Part shown: positions 1-9,026 of the stretch, one piece after another | How the letters are laid out: every line of letters begins with the position of its first letter | Numbering within the stretch: the first letter of the stretch is position 1 | NCBI RefSeq assembly: GCF_014295035.1 | Contig: NZ_CP060404.1 | Location: 2,258,501-2,322,500, forward strand | DNA from: Streptomyces buecherae | Lineage (GTDB): Bacteria; Actinomycetota; Actinomycetes; Streptomycetales; Streptomycetaceae | DNA: 64,000 nt | Direction of reading: 5' to 3' | Position numbers and translations under genes: made by a program | The notes under the pieces: model-generated | What the model was told of the DNA's origin: nothing | Seen by the model: the letters and a program-made list of their open reading frames with translations, nothing else | Database searches by the model: none

Positions 1-864
1 GCGGCCCTCCTCGAACTCGTACCCCAGGTCCTCGGCGATCCTGAGGAGCGAGGCGCGGGTGATGCCGGGCAGCAGGGAGCCGGACAGCTCCGGGGTGACG
101 ATGCGCACCGCGTCGCCCGAGCGGTAGACGAAGTAGAGGTTCATGCCGCCCATCTCCTCGATCCAGCGGCGCTCGATGGCGTCCAGCCAGACCACCTGGT
201 CGCAGCCCTTCTCGGCGGCCTGCGCCTGGGCGACCAGGGACGCGGCGTAGTTGCCGCCGGCCTTGGCGGCGCCGGTGCCGCCGGGGGCCGCGCGGACGTA
301 CTCCTCGGACAGCCACACCGAGACCGGCTTCACGCCGCTGGGGAAGTAGGCGCCGGCGGGGGACGCGATGACCACGAACAAGTACTCGTTGGCCGGGCGC
401 ACGCCGAGGCCGACCTCGGTGGCGATCATGAAGGGCCGCAGGTACAGCGACTGTTCACCGCTGGCCGGCACCCATGCCTTGTCCTGGGTGACCAGGGCGT
501 CGCAGGCGGCGATGAAGGTCTCGACCGGCAGCTCGGGCATGGCCAGCCGGCGGGCGGACGCCTGGAAGCGGGCGGCGTTGGCGTCGGGGCGGAAGGTGGC
601 GACGGTGCCGTCGGGCTGCCGGTACGCCTTGAGGCCCTCGAAGATGGTCTGCGCGTAGTGCAGCGTCATGTTGGCCGGGTCGATCGACAGCGGCGCGTAC
701 GGAACGAGCTGGGCCTCGTGCCAACCGCGGCCCTCGGTCCACTTGATGGTCACCATGTGGTCGGTGAAGTGGCGGCCGAACCCGGGGCTGGCCAGAATCT
801 TCTCGCGCTCCGCGGCCGGCAGCGGATGCGAGGAGGGCTTGAGCTCGATCGTGGTCGTCGTCAT
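1..864 (-). CDS. ilvE: Branched-chain amino acid aminotransferase, 3' end cut by window edge
   Basis: PLP-dependent class IV aminotransferase that makes leucine, isoleucine and valine from their 2-oxo acids with glutamate as amino donor. The visible 288 codons are about 80% of the usual ~365-residue protein; the C-terminus lies left of position 1. Seen directly: the N-terminal run with [10 protein letters not shown] and [10 protein letters not shown], the segment [15 protein letters not shown], and the PLP-lysine context [12 protein letters not shown] near residue 200. The start is ATG at 862-864 with AAGGAC eight bases upstream. leuB lies upstream on the same strand, 635 bp away, so it probably has its own promoter. 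Family assignment is firm. Confidence 0.95.
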   Translation of the reverse strand, partial: MTTTTIELKPSSHPLPAAEREKILASPGFGRHFTDHMVTIKWTEGRGWHEAQLVPYAPLSIDPANMTLHYAQTIFEGLKAYRQPDGTVATFRPDANAARFQASARRLAMPELPVETFIAACDALVTQDKAWVPASGEQSLYLRPFMIATEVGLGVRPANEYLFVVIASPAGAYFPSGVKPVSVWLSEEYVRAAPGGTGAAKAGGNYAASLVAQAQAAEKGCDQVVWLDAIERRWIEEMGGMNLYFVYRSGDAVRIVTPELSGSLLPGITRASLLRIAEDLGYEFEEGR

Positions 865-1271
865 GAGTACGTGTCCTTCACCAGGTGGGTTCGGCGGACC
901 GCGCTCACTTCCGTCCCTGTCAGTCGGCTATAACGTCCAAGATTCGCCTTGTGTTGCGGCCCCACGTTCGATTATCGCTCGTGCGCAACCGCCCAGGGAA
1001 CACAAGGCCGCACCTCGGCGCGCGCGGGCCTGACCTCGATGGTCGCACCCCGCCGCGCGGAAGCACAGCGACGGTGAGAAGGCTCCCAATCATCGTTCGC
1101 GCCCGTGGCCACCGCCCGGGAAGCGAACGACCGTCCGCTTCGGGCCGGGCCCCGCCTCCGCCGGCCCACGGAGCCCAGGCCGCGCCTCGATCACCCCCGA
1201 CCCGCGCCGCACGGACCACGATTCCCCTTGCCCCCGGCGCCCCGTGCCCCTCGCCTCGTACGAACGTCGCC

Positions 1272-1337
1272 CCGTGCTCCGTGCTCCGTGCCCCGTGCCC
1301 CGTGCCCCGTGCCCCGTGCCCCCAGGGAGGATCGGTG
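1272..1337 (+). repeat. Heptamer array A with core motif
   Basis: Seven tandem heptamers (CCGTGCT twice, then CCGTGCC five times) fill 1272-1320. The core CCCAGGGAGGATCGGTG follows at 1321-1337. This is the first member of a family found at ten or more sites in the window. It lies between the leuB terminator and the ilvE promoter region. Confidence 0.9.
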
Positions 1338-1399
1338 CCGCGCGGCGCCCCGTACAGGAAACGACAGCGGCACGGCAGAGCGGTCGTCCGCGTGCGGAC

Positions 1400-1437
1400 G
1401 CCTCGGGGCCCCGCGCGTCAGCACGGGGCCCCGAGGC
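1400..1437 (-). terminator. leuB terminator hairpin
   Basis: A 14-bp perfect inverted repeat (arms 1400-1413 and 1424-1437, GCCTCGGGGCCCCG and its complement) encloses a 10-base loop. It lies just 3' of the leuB stop. There is no U-tract, as is common for actinobacterial terminators. Confidence 0.7.
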
Positions 1438-1499
1438 AGCGGTCCGTATGGCCGGCCGGCGCGTCGTGTTCGTCACACGCCGGGCACGCGGCGCACGCG

Positions 1500-2540
1500 T
1501 CAGGCCGTGACGCGGATGGCGAGCGCGTCGCCGATCTCGTCCGTGGTCCGGGTCACACCGTCGCGGGCGGCCAGGTCCTCGGTGACCGCGGTCTCGACGC
1601 GGGCCGCCTCCGCCTCGTACCCCAGGTGCCGGAGCAGCAGCGCGACGGAGAGCACCGTCGCGGTCGGATCGGCCTTGCCGGTGCCCGCGATGTCGGGGGC
1701 CGAGCCGTGGACCGGCTCGAACATGGACGGGAAGGCGCCGGTGGGGTTGATGTTGCCGCTGGCGGCCAGCCCGATGCCACCGGTGACGGCGGCGGCCAGG
1801 TCGGTGACGATGTCACCGAAGAGGTTGTCGGTGACGATGACGTCGAAGCGCTCCGGCTGCGTGACGAAGAAGATCGTCGCCGCGTCCACGTGCAGGTAGT
1901 CGGTGGTGACGTCCGGGTACTCCTGGCCGACCCGGTCGAAGATGTTCTTCCACAGGTGGCCGGCGTAGACCAGGACGTTGTTCTTGTGCACGAGCGTCAG
2001 CTTCTTGCGGGGGCGGGCGTTGGCCCGCTCGTACGCGTCGCGCACCACGCGCTCCACGCCGTAGGCGGTGTTGACGCTCACCTCGGTGGCGACCTCGGCC
2101 GGCGTGCCGGTGCGCAGACTGCCGCCGTTGCCGGTGTACGGACCCTCGGTGCCCTCGCGGACCACGACGAAGTCGATCTCGGGGCGGCCGGCGAGCGGCG
2201 TCGGGGTGTTCGGGAAGAGCTTGGAGGGGCGGAGGTTGACGTAGTGGTCGAAGGCGAACCGCAGCTTGAGCAGCAGGCCGCGCTCCAGGACGCCGGAGGG
2301 CACGGAGGGGTCGCCGATCGCGCCGAGCAGGATCGCGTCGTGGTCCTTGAGGCTCTCAAGTTCCGCGTCGGGCAGGGTCTCCCCGGTCGCGTGCCAGCGC
2401 CGCGCGCCGAGGTCGTACTCCCGGGTCTCCAGCTTCACGTCCTGCGGAAGCACCGCCGAGAGCACTTTGAGGCCCTGGGCCACCACTTCCTGGCCGATTC
2501 CGTCACCGGGGATCACTGCGAGGCGAATGCTGCGAGACAT
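1500..2540 (-). CDS. leuB: 3-isopropylmalate dehydrogenase
   Basis: NAD-dependent oxidative decarboxylation of 3-isopropylmalate to 2-oxoisocaproate, the third step of leucine synthesis. The 346-residue length is typical of the actinobacterial enzyme. Seen: the N-terminal [12 protein letters not shown], the substrate and metal segment [14 protein letters not shown], the conserved HKNNVL, the metal-binding [13 protein letters not shown], and the cofactor-site [18 protein letters not shown]. Start ATG 2538-2540. AGGG lies about eight bases upstream; it overlaps a TAGGGT that could equally be a -10 box of a leaderless message. Transcribed divergently from the metallophosphoesterase at 2680. Confidence 0.96.
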   Translation of the reverse strand: MSRSIRLAVIPGDGIGQEVVAQGLKVLSAVLPQDVKLETREYDLGARRWHATGETLPDAELESLKDHDAILLGAIGDPSVPSGVLERGLLLKLRFAFDHYVNLRPSKLFPNTPTPLAGRPEIDFVVVREGTEGPYTGNGGSLRTGTPAEVATEVSVNTAYGVERVVRDAYERANARPRKKLTLVHKNNVLVYAGHLWKNIFDRVGQEYPDVTTDYLHVDAATIFFVTQPERFDVIVTDNLFGDIVTDLAAAVTGGIGLAASGNINPTGAFPSMFEPVHGSAPDIAGTGKADPTATVLSVALLLRHLGYEAEAARVETAVTEDLAARDGVTRTTDEIGDALAIRVTA

Positions 2541-2679
2541 GCGAGGACCCTACTCTTCGTCCCATTCATTGACACGTCATGTCCATCATTCGGACGGGCG
2601 CTGGCCGGACAAGTGGCGTTCACTCCGGATACGGCCGCGATACAGCACGGAGTTGGTCGCGGCTGGGAGCTTTCCTGGC

Positions 2680-4329
2680 ATGACCGCTCATTCCCGCCGG
2701 CCGGGCCCCCACTCCCCTGGTTCCGCCGATCTCCCCCGGGTCGGCATCCCCGATGAGCTGGCCCGCCGGATGTCCATGCCGGAACAACACGCCTACCTGC
2801 GCGCCAAGCTGTCGCGGCGCGGCGCCCTGCGCACCGGCGCGGCGACCGTGGGCACGGTCGCCGGAGCCGGCTTGCTCGCCGGCTCCGCCAACGCCGACCC
2901 CCGCCCCGTCGCCGCCGCGCACGCCCCCGGCACGGAGCGCGTCGACGGCTCGTTCGTCGCCCCGTTCGGGCGCCACCTGGCCTTCGGCGCCGACCCGAAG
3001 ACCCAGATGCGCATCTCGTGGCAGGTCCCGTTCGCCGTGCGGCGGCCGTACGTACGGATCGGGGTCGAACCCTGGCGGTTGAGCCGGAAGATCGAGGCGG
3101 AGGTCCGCGACCTGCACACGCCGGCACTGTCCGACAAGCTGCCCACGGTGCGGCAGTTCTACCTGCACGCCGCGCTGGACGGGCTGCGCCCCGGCACGAC
3201 GTACTACTACGGCCTGGGCCACGACGGCTTCGACCCGACCGACCCGAGCCGCCTCGCGACGATCGGCAGCTTCCGGACGGCCCCCGCGCGGCCCGAGGAG
3301 TTCGTCTTCACCGCCTTCGGCGACCAGGGCGTCAGCTACGACGCGCTCGCCAACGACCAGTTGATCCTCGGCCAGAACCCGTCGTTCCACCTGCACGCCG
3401 GCGACCTGTGCTACGCGGACACCACGGGGCACGGCGAGGAGTCGGACGTCTACGACGCGCGGGTGTGGGACCAGTTCCTCGCGCAGACCGAATCGGTCGC
3501 CGCGCGGGTGCCGTGGATGGTGACCACCGGCAACCACGACATGGAGGCGTGGTACAGCCCCAACGGCTACGGCGGCCAACTCGCGCGCTGGACGCTGCCG
3601 GACAACGGCCCCGACCCGCGCGAGGCCCCCGGCGTGTACTCCTTCACCTACGGCAACGTCGGCGTGGTCGCCCTCGACGCCAACGACGTCTCGTACGAGA
3701 TCACCGCCAACCTCGGCTACACGGGCGGGCGCCAGACGGCCTGGCTCGACCGGCGCCTCGGCGAGCTGCGCCGGAGCGCGGGCATCGACTTCGTCGTGGT
3801 CTTCTTCCACCACTGCGCCTACTCGACCACCAGCGCCCACGCCTCGGACGGCGGCGTGCGCGACGCGTGGGTGCCGCTGTTCGAGAAGCACCAGGTGGAC
3901 CTGGTCATCAACGGCCACAACCACGTCTACGAGCGCACCGACGCGCTGCGCGGCGGCGCGGTGGCCAAGGAGGTGCCGATCGGCGAGAGCGTGGACCCGG
4001 CACGCGACGGCATCGTGTACGTCACGGCGGGCGGCGCGGGCAAGGCGCTCTACAGCTTTCCGGTGCCGGACAGCTACGAGGGGCACGTCAGGGACCGCGA
4101 CCACGTGCGGACGTACCACTGGGTCAAGGGCGCGGAGAAGGCGGAGAAGGCGGAGAAGAGCGAAGAGGACGTGGAGTGGTCCCGCGTGCGCTTCACGGGC
4201 TTCTCCTTCGTCGCGGTCAGCGTGAGCGCCGGCGCGCGACCCCGGATGCGGGTGACCACCCTGGCGGAGAGCGGCGAGCGCGTGGACCACTTCGAGATCA
4301 CGCGTTCGCGGCGGCACGGCCGCGCGTGA
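2680..4329 (+). CDS. Tat-exported metallophosphoesterase (purple acid phosphatase-like)
   Basis: 549 residues. A twin-arginine signal with SRRGALR (about residue 45) and a hydrophobic run ending in SANA indicate Tat export of a folded enzyme. An N-terminal fibronectin-like PAP domain (about residues 85-205) is followed by a calcineurin-like catalytic domain. Metal-site motifs seen: GDQG, HAGDLCYAD, TTGNHD, VVFFHHCAYS and INGHNHVYER. The first motif has GDQG where GDxG or GDxH is usual, which is common in secreted actinobacterial members. The substrate is unknown, probably a phosphomonoester or diester. The ATG at 2680 was chosen because it gives a plausible Tat leader; later starts (ATG 2752 or 2770) still keep the RR motif. 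A KAEKAEKAEK run lies near residue 485. Confidence 0.88.
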   Translation: MTAHSRRPGPHSPGSADLPRVGIPDELARRMSMPEQHAYLRAKLSRRGALRTGAATVGTVAGAGLLAGSANADPRPVAAAHAPGTERVDGSFVAPFGRHLAFGADPKTQMRISWQVPFAVRRPYVRIGVEPWRLSRKIEAEVRDLHTPALSDKLPTVRQFYLHAALDGLRPGTTYYYGLGHDGFDPTDPSRLATIGSFRTAPARPEEFVFTAFGDQGVSYDALANDQLILGQNPSFHLHAGDLCYADTTGHGEESDVYDARVWDQFLAQTESVAARVPWMVTTGNHDMEAWYSPNGYGGQLARWTLPDNGPDPREAPGVYSFTYGNVGVVALDANDVSYEITANLGYTGGRQTAWLDRRLGELRRSAGIDFVVVFFHHCAYSTTSAHASDGGVRDAWVPLFEKHQVDLVINGHNHVYERTDALRGGAVAKEVPIGESVDPARDGIVYVTAGGAGKALYSFPVPDSYEGHVRDRDHVRTYHWVKGAEKAEKAEKSEEDVEWSRVRFTGFSFVAVSVSAGARPRMRVTTLAESGERVDHFEITRSRRHGRA

Positions 4330-4394
4330 CCGCCGCGCCGCCCCACCGCACCGCGGCGTCGTCGCCGGCTGGGCGCCGACGGGGCGACGTGGCG

Positions 4395-4472
4395 ACGGGG
4401 CACGGGGCGGGCCCGCGACGCCCGCCCCGTGCCCCGTGCCCCGTGCCCCGTGCCCCCGGGGAGGATCGGTGG
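4395..4472 (+). repeat. Array B: 17-bp hairpin, four heptamers and core motif
   Basis: Arms 4395-4411 and 4421-4437 form a perfect 17-bp inverted repeat made of heptamer units (ACGGGGCACGGGGCGGG). The right arm runs into CCGTGCC units at 4427-4454 and then the core CCCGGGGAGGATCGGTGG at 4455-4472. It lies between two converging genes and could serve as a terminator for the metallophosphoesterase. Confidence 0.85.
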
Positions 4473-4519
4473 TACGGGTGGCGGGGGCCCGGGGCGTGCG
4501 TCCGGGGTGTGAGTCGGTG

Positions 4520-4648
4520 TCAGTGACCGGTGGAGCCGCCGTTGTCGCGGCGGTCGAGCGCGCGCTGGAGCGCGGCGGCGGCGTTCTTGCGGTCGGTGTC
4601 GTCGTCGCGGCGGGCAGCGTGCCTGATCCTGCGAACGGTGTCGGCCAT
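4520..4648 (-). CDS. 42-residue conserved-looking small basic protein
   Basis: ATG 4646-4648 to TGA 4520-4522 encodes a highly charged small protein that starts MADTVRRIRHAARRDDDTDR and continues KNAAAALQRALDRRDNGGST. GGAG lies nine bases before the ATG. Composition and codon use look like a real gene: strong GC3, an amphipathic Arg/Ala helix and no cysteines. I believe similar short proteins occur in other Streptomyces, but I could not check. The role is unknown. Its upstream region is less GC-rich than its surroundings. Confidence 0.6.
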   Translation of the reverse strand: MADTVRRIRHAARRDDDTDRKNAAAALQRALDRRDNGGSTGH

Positions 4649-5178
4649 GATGCACGTCTCCAATGCCAATGCCAGAACCCGAAGGGGAATGGAATCGCCG
4701 GAAGGGCGGGAGCCTGGATACGGCAGGGGTCACCTGCGCGACGCAGCCGGCTCATCCGCCGTCGCTCGATGGAGCGAGACGTTCGGCTTCCACAAACGTA
4801 AGCCAGCGAAGCGGAGCTGTCTGCCCCATTACTCGGACTTCCTACTATCTGAGACGGGGGCACTACCGAGGCTCCGCTGGCACCTGCCCTGCGCGTCCCG
4901 CCTGCTGGACACCCCCGGCCCCCGTCCGACGCGCGGTCGGTGCGCTACGCCACTCGTGGGAAGCGCGCTCCGGACGCGCGGGCCGCGCGGCATGCGCGAG
5001 ACGGGCGGGGCGGGGCCGCCGCGTACGGGGCGCGCCCGGGGCGACGGGCGCTGGCGCCGGGTACACCTCCGCCCCCGGCCGGTTGGGGGACCAGACGGGG
5101 GCGGAAGCTGGTGGCGCGCACGCGTGGCGCGCGCCGGACCGGACCGACCGGGTCGGACCGGTCGGCGTGTGGGGCTGA
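4649..5178. other. Gap between the small protein and pruA
   Basis: No gene recognised. About 4650-4870 is visibly poorer in GC than its surroundings and includes TCTCAGATAGTAGGAAGTCC on the minus strand (about 4832-4852), which may be the promoter region of the 42-residue gene. 4870-5178 is GC-rich; it is the 3' flank of pruA and I see no clear structure in it. Confidence 0.4.
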
Positions 5179-6810
5179 TCAGCCCATGTGCGGGTAGCGG
5201 TAGTCGGTCGGCGGGACCAGGGTCTCCTTGATGGAGCGGGTGGAGGTCCAGCGCATCAGGTTCTGCTTGGCGCCGGCCTTGTCGTTCGTACCCGAGGCAC
5301 GACCGCCACCGAACGGCTGCTGACCGACGACGGCGCCGGTCGGCTTGTCGTTGATGTAGAAGTTGCCCGCCGCGAAGCGCAGCGCCTCACAGGCGGCGGC
5401 GGCAGCGGCGCGGTCCCGCGCGATGACGCAGCCGGTCAGGCCGTACGCCGAGGCGGACTCCATCTGGGTGAGCATCTCGTCGTACTTCTCGTCGTCGTAG
5501 ACGAAGACGCCGAGGATCGGACCGAAGTACTCGTCCTTGAAGATCTCGTTCTCGGGGTCGGTCGAGACGAGCACCGTCGGACGGACGAAGTAGCCCACGC
5601 TGTCGTCGTACGTGCCGCCGGCGACGACCTCGATCGTCGGGTCGGCCTTGGCGCGGTCGATGGCGGCCTTGTTCTTCGCGAAGGACCGCTCGTCGATGAC
5701 GGCCGACATGAAGTTCGACAGGTCGGTGACGTCGCCCATGGTCAGGGCGTCCACCTCGGCGGCGAACTCCTCCTTGAGTCCGTTCTCCCACAGCGAGCGC
5801 GGCACGTAGGCCCGCGAGGCGGCGGAGCACTTCTGGCCCTGGAACTCGAAGGCGCCACGGGTCATCGCCGTCTTGAGGACCGCCGGGTCGGCGGACGGGT
5901 GGGCGACGATGAAGTCCTTGCCGCCGGTCTCGCCGACCAGACGCGGGTAGGTCTTGTACTTCTCGATGTTGTTGCCGACCGTCTTCCACAGGTACTGGAA
6001 GGTCTTGGTCGAGCCGGTGAAGTGGATGCCCGCCAGGTCGGGGTGGTTCAGGGCCACCTCGGAGACGGCGATACCGTCGCCGGTCACCAGGTTGATGACG
6101 CCCTTCGGCAGCCCGGCCTCCTCCAGGAGCTGCATCAGCAGCACGGCGGCGTGGGTCTGGGTCGGGGACGGCTTCCACACGACCGTGTTGCCCATCAGCG
6201 CCGGGGCGGTCGGCAGGTTGCCGGCGATGGCGGTGAAGTTGAACGGGGTGATGGCGTAGACGAAGCCCTCGAGCGGCCGGTGGTCGCTGCGGTTCCACAC
6301 GCCCGGGGCGTTGGCCATCGGCTGCTCGGCCATGATCTGGCGCGCGAAGTGCACGTTGAAGCGCCAGAAGTCGACCAGCTCACAGGGGGTGTCGATCTCC
6401 GCCTGCTGGGCGGTCTTGGACTGGCCCAGCATGGTGGAGGCGGCCAGCGTCTCGCGCCAGGGGCCGGAGAGCAGCTCGGCGGCCTTGAGGATGATCGCTG
6501 CGCGGTCGTCGAAGGCAAGGGCGCGCCACGCGGGGGCGGCGGCCAGCGCGGCGTCCACCGCGTCCTGGGCGTCCTGGGCGGTGGCGTTCCCGTAGGTGCC
6601 GAGCTTGGCGGCGTGGTTGTGCGGCTGTACGACGTCGAAGCGGTCGCCGCCGCCCATCCGCTTCTCGCCACCGATGGTCATCGGCAGGTCGATGGGGTTC
6701 TCGCCAAGCTCCTTGAGCTTGATCTCAAGACGGGCGCGCTCGGGAGTGCCGGGTGCGTAGGTGTGCACCGGCTCGTTCACCGGCGCGGGGACCTGGGTCA
6801 CAGCGTCCAT
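5179..6810 (-). CDS. pruA: L-glutamate gamma-semialdehyde (1-pyrroline-5-carboxylate) dehydrogenase
   Basis: Second step of proline catabolism: NAD-dependent oxidation of glutamate semialdehyde to glutamate. 543 residues, the normal length for the monofunctional enzyme. Aldehyde dehydrogenase motifs are intact: FNFTAIAGNLPTAPALMGN, FTGSTKTF, the general-base glutamate in RLVGETGGKD, and the nucleophilic cysteine in QGQKCSAASR. The start ATG 6808-6810 is set by AAGGAGA seven bases upstream and removes a 37-residue extension with no conservation. putA lies 373 bp upstream on the same strand. Regulation by a PucR-type activator is plausible from context; two direct repeats lie just upstream. Confidence 0.96.
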   Translation of the reverse strand: MDAVTQVPAPVNEPVHTYAPGTPERARLEIKLKELGENPIDLPMTIGGEKRMGGGDRFDVVQPHNHAAKLGTYGNATAQDAQDAVDAALAAAPAWRALAFDDRAAIILKAAELLSGPWRETLAASTMLGQSKTAQQAEIDTPCELVDFWRFNVHFARQIMAEQPMANAPGVWNRSDHRPLEGFVYAITPFNFTAIAGNLPTAPALMGNTVVWKPSPTQTHAAVLLMQLLEEAGLPKGVINLVTGDGIAVSEVALNHPDLAGIHFTGSTKTFQYLWKTVGNNIEKYKTYPRLVGETGGKDFIVAHPSADPAVLKTAMTRGAFEFQGQKCSAASRAYVPRSLWENGLKEEFAAEVDALTMGDVTDLSNFMSAVIDERSFAKNKAAIDRAKADPTIEVVAGGTYDDSVGYFVRPTVLVSTDPENEIFKDEYFGPILGVFVYDDEKYDEMLTQMESASAYGLTGCVIARDRAAAAAACEALRFAAGNFYINDKPTGAVVGQQPFGGGRASGTNDKAGAKQNLMRWTSTRSIKETLVPPTDYRYPHMG

Positions 6811-7183
6811 GGCCGTGTCTCCTTCGATCGTCGGGTCTGCGTACGAAAACGTTCTGCGTACGGAACGTAAGGGCGGCGGCACGGGGGCCACCAGGCCGCG
6901 GGGCCGTCGGGCTTCCGCCACGGCGCCGGCTCGGCCCCGTACGGCGGCCCCTCCGGTGCCGTCCGCGCTCCGCTCCGCGCTGGCCTGCGCCGGGCGGTTC
7001 GGTGGGGGCGCCAGGGGTGCCGGCGTTCGCCGGTCGCAGGGCGCCCCCTGCCAGTCTTACTCCTGTCGGCCGCCGAACGGGGCGGCGGGCGTGTGGGGAT
7101 GCCCACGGACCGGTTCGCCCGGCGCACGGGGCGGGCCCGGCGGCCGGCGGCCACGGGGCCGCCGCGGCGCGCCGGTGGGGCGG
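6811..7183. other. Gap between pruA and putA
   Basis: Contains the pruA ribosome site, the direct repeat at 6836-6862 and an otherwise featureless GC-rich stretch. No small gene is supportable. Confidence 0.5.
6836..6862. promoter_or_regulatory. Direct repeat in the pruA upstream region
   Basis: TCTGCGTACG occurs at 6836-6845 and again at 6853-6862, a 17-bp period, 26-52 bp upstream of the pruA ATG. It is a candidate binding site for the proline-responsive regulator. The repeat is seen; its function is inferred. Confidence 0.4.
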
Positions 7184-8110
7184 TCAGCCGCGGCTGACCA
7201 GCGAGCGCAGGAAGAAGGTCATGTTGGCGGGGCGCTCGGCGAGACGGCGCATGAAGTAGCCGTACCAGTCCGTGCCGTACGGCACGTAGATGCGCATCCG
7301 GTGACCCTCGGCCAGGAGGCGCTCCTGCTCGGCGACGCGGATGCCGAACAGCATCTGGAACTCGTACTCGTCCAGCTTGCGGCCGTAGCGCCGGCCCAGT
7401 TCCTGCGCGATGGCGACCAGGCGCGGGTCGTGGGAGCCGATCATCGGGTAGCCGTCGCCGGCCATGAGGATCTTCAGGCAGCGCACGTACGCCTTGTCGA
7501 CCTCGCGCTTGTCCTGGAAGGCGACGTCGGAGGGCTCCTTGTAGGCGCCCTTCACCAGGCGCACCCGCGAGCCCTCGGTGGCCAGCGCGTGGCAGTCCTC
7601 CTCGGTGCGGAACAGGTACGACTGCACCACGGCGCCGGTCGACGGGTACTTCTTCCGCAGCTCGCTGAGGATCGCCAGCGTGGAGTCGGTGGTGGTGTGG
7701 TCCTCCATGTCCAGGGCCACGTTCATGCCGGCCTCGGCCGCGGCCTCCACGACGGGCGTGACGTTCGCCAGGGCGAGGTCGTGGCCGCCGGGCAGCGCCT
7801 GGCCGAAGGCGGAGAGCTTGACCGACATCTCCGTGCGGGCACCGAGGCCGAGCGGGGCCAGCTCCTCGGTCAGCGCCAGGTAGGCATCGCGGTTGCGCAG
7901 CGCCTCGGCCGGGTCGGTGATGTCCTCACCGAGGAAGTCCATGGTCACATCGAGACCGCGCTCGGTCAGGCCCCGGATCACCGACATGGTCGGCTCCAGC
8001 AGCTCGCCCGCGACGAAACGGTCCACCATGGGGCGGGTGACCGGCGCGGCCGAGACGATACGGCGGATGGCGTCGCTGCGTGACGCGGCGAGCAGCACGG
8101 GACCCAGCAC
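7184..8110 (-). CDS. putA: Proline dehydrogenase
   Basis: FAD-dependent oxidation of proline to 1-pyrroline-5-carboxylate, feeding PruA. 308 residues, the size of monofunctional PRODH. Barrel motifs seen: MDFLGED, MSVKLSAFGQ, VALDMEDHTTTDST, RLVKGAYKEP, SHDPRLV, EFQMLFGIR and VPYGTDWYGYFMRRLAERP. The last contains the double-Arg motif that contacts the substrate carboxylate. Start GTG 8108-8110, with GGAGG six bases upstream. The long upstream open frame is repeat-driven. Divergent from the PucR-type gene across a 916-bp gap. Confidence 0.95.
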   Translation of the reverse strand: MLGPVLLAASRSDAIRRIVSAAPVTRPMVDRFVAGELLEPTMSVIRGLTERGLDVTMDFLGEDITDPAEALRNRDAYLALTEELAPLGLGARTEMSVKLSAFGQALPGGHDLALANVTPVVEAAAEAGMNVALDMEDHTTTDSTLAILSELRKKYPSTGAVVQSYLFRTEEDCHALATEGSRVRLVKGAYKEPSDVAFQDKREVDKAYVRCLKILMAGDGYPMIGSHDPRLVAIAQELGRRYGRKLDEYEFQMLFGIRVAEQERLLAEGHRMRIYVPYGTDWYGYFMRRLAERPANMTFFLRSLVSRG

Positions 8111-9026
8111 GGGGCACCTCCACGTTGCGATGGTTCTTGTCAAGGCTGATGGCGCCGGGCGGCCAGGGCCACGACGGCAAGGTGAGCCACTGTGAAACCT
8201 ATGGAGCGCGCCGGCGCGCGACCATCGACACCTGTCACGCGTTGGTGGCCGGGATCTCAGACAGATGTATGACAATGGTTCCGGCAATGCGCTGCGGTAC
8301 GCGCCGGGCGTGCGCCCTGGGGTGTGCGCCGGACACCCGGCGGGCCGTACGCCGGGGCCTTGCCCGGGCGGGGCCCCGCCGGGGCGGCGCCTCGCAGGGG
8401 CGGCGCCTCGCCGGCGTTTGGCGGCGTGCGGTGCCGTGGGCGGGTACGGGCCGTGCCCGTACGCCGGAGGACGCGCACGGGGCCGGCCCCGCCCGGCGTG
8501 CGGTGCCGTGCCGCGACGCGTACGGGCGGGGCCGTCGCGCGGACGGGCGGCGCCGGCTGCGGCGGACGGGGCGCGGCGTGAGGACGCGGTACGGAGCGGC
8601 GCCGCGCACCGGCACGGGGCACGGGGCACGGGGCACCGAGAGCAGGGCACACGCGGGGCAGGACGGGCAAGGAGTGCGGAGCACGAACGCAGAGCACGAG
8701 CCACACGGAGCAGGGAGCACGGAGCACGGAGCGCGGAGCACGGAGCACGGAGCACGGAGCACGGAAGCATGAAAAACGGGGAGCGCGTGGAACACCTGAA
8801 GCACGCGCGGTGCCGGAGCGCCGCGTGAACGTCGCGACCGCACGACCAGCCGAGCGCGGCTGACGTGACCGGGAGCCGGAGGGCACGGCGACCGGAGCCG
8901 TCGTTCCCCGCTCCCCCACCCACCACCTCCCCCGCACGCGCCTCGGGCGGCGTACCCGCCCGAGAAGCGCGGGGGTTCATCCAGACACCTCGAAAGCCAG
9001 CCACCTCGAAGGGGGCCACGCGGCGG
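8111..9026. other. Long putA-pucR divergent gap
   Basis: 916 bp without a credible gene. Near putA (8137-8142) a TTGACA reads toward putA but sits very close to its start. At about 8255-8275, TGTC repeats 11 bp apart (TGTCATACATCTGTC on the minus strand) could be an operator. About 8300-8560 is rich in GCCGGGGCGGCGCC-type repeats. 8612-8763 is heptamer array C. About 8870-9026 is the pucR upstream region. Confidence 0.5.
8612..8763 (-). repeat. Heptamer array C, partly degenerate
   Basis: Three ACGGGGC-type units at about 8612-8634, then about 80 bp of decayed copies, then seven GAGCACG units at 8715-8763, one being GAGCGCG. In the CCGTGCY sense the array reads on the minus strand. No clean 17-bp core is seen. 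Confidence 0.8.

Larger units (their letters stand above)
865..1499. other. Intergenic gap between ilvE and leuB
   Basis: No credible gene. It holds the ilvE upstream region, a heptamer repeat array with its core motif (1272-1337) and the leuB terminator hairpin (1400-1437). Open frames across this stretch are repeat-driven and have no recognisable domain. I could not place an ilvE promoter with confidence. Confidence 0.6.

Noticed and set aside
2541..2679. Leucine leader peptide before leuB
   Set aside because: The only short frame (MMDMTCQ) has no leucine codons and no terminator hairpin follows.
885..2756. Long plus-strand open frame of over 600 codons across the leuB region
   Set aside because: It is antisense to leuB, repeat-rich, of shadow composition and has no domain. 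leuB on the other strand has full family motifs.
7184..9019. N-terminal extension of proline dehydrogenase up to 9019
   Set aside because: The extension reads through the heptamer array and gives PCSVLRA-type peptide. GTG 8108 has a perfect ribosome site and the normal 308-residue length.
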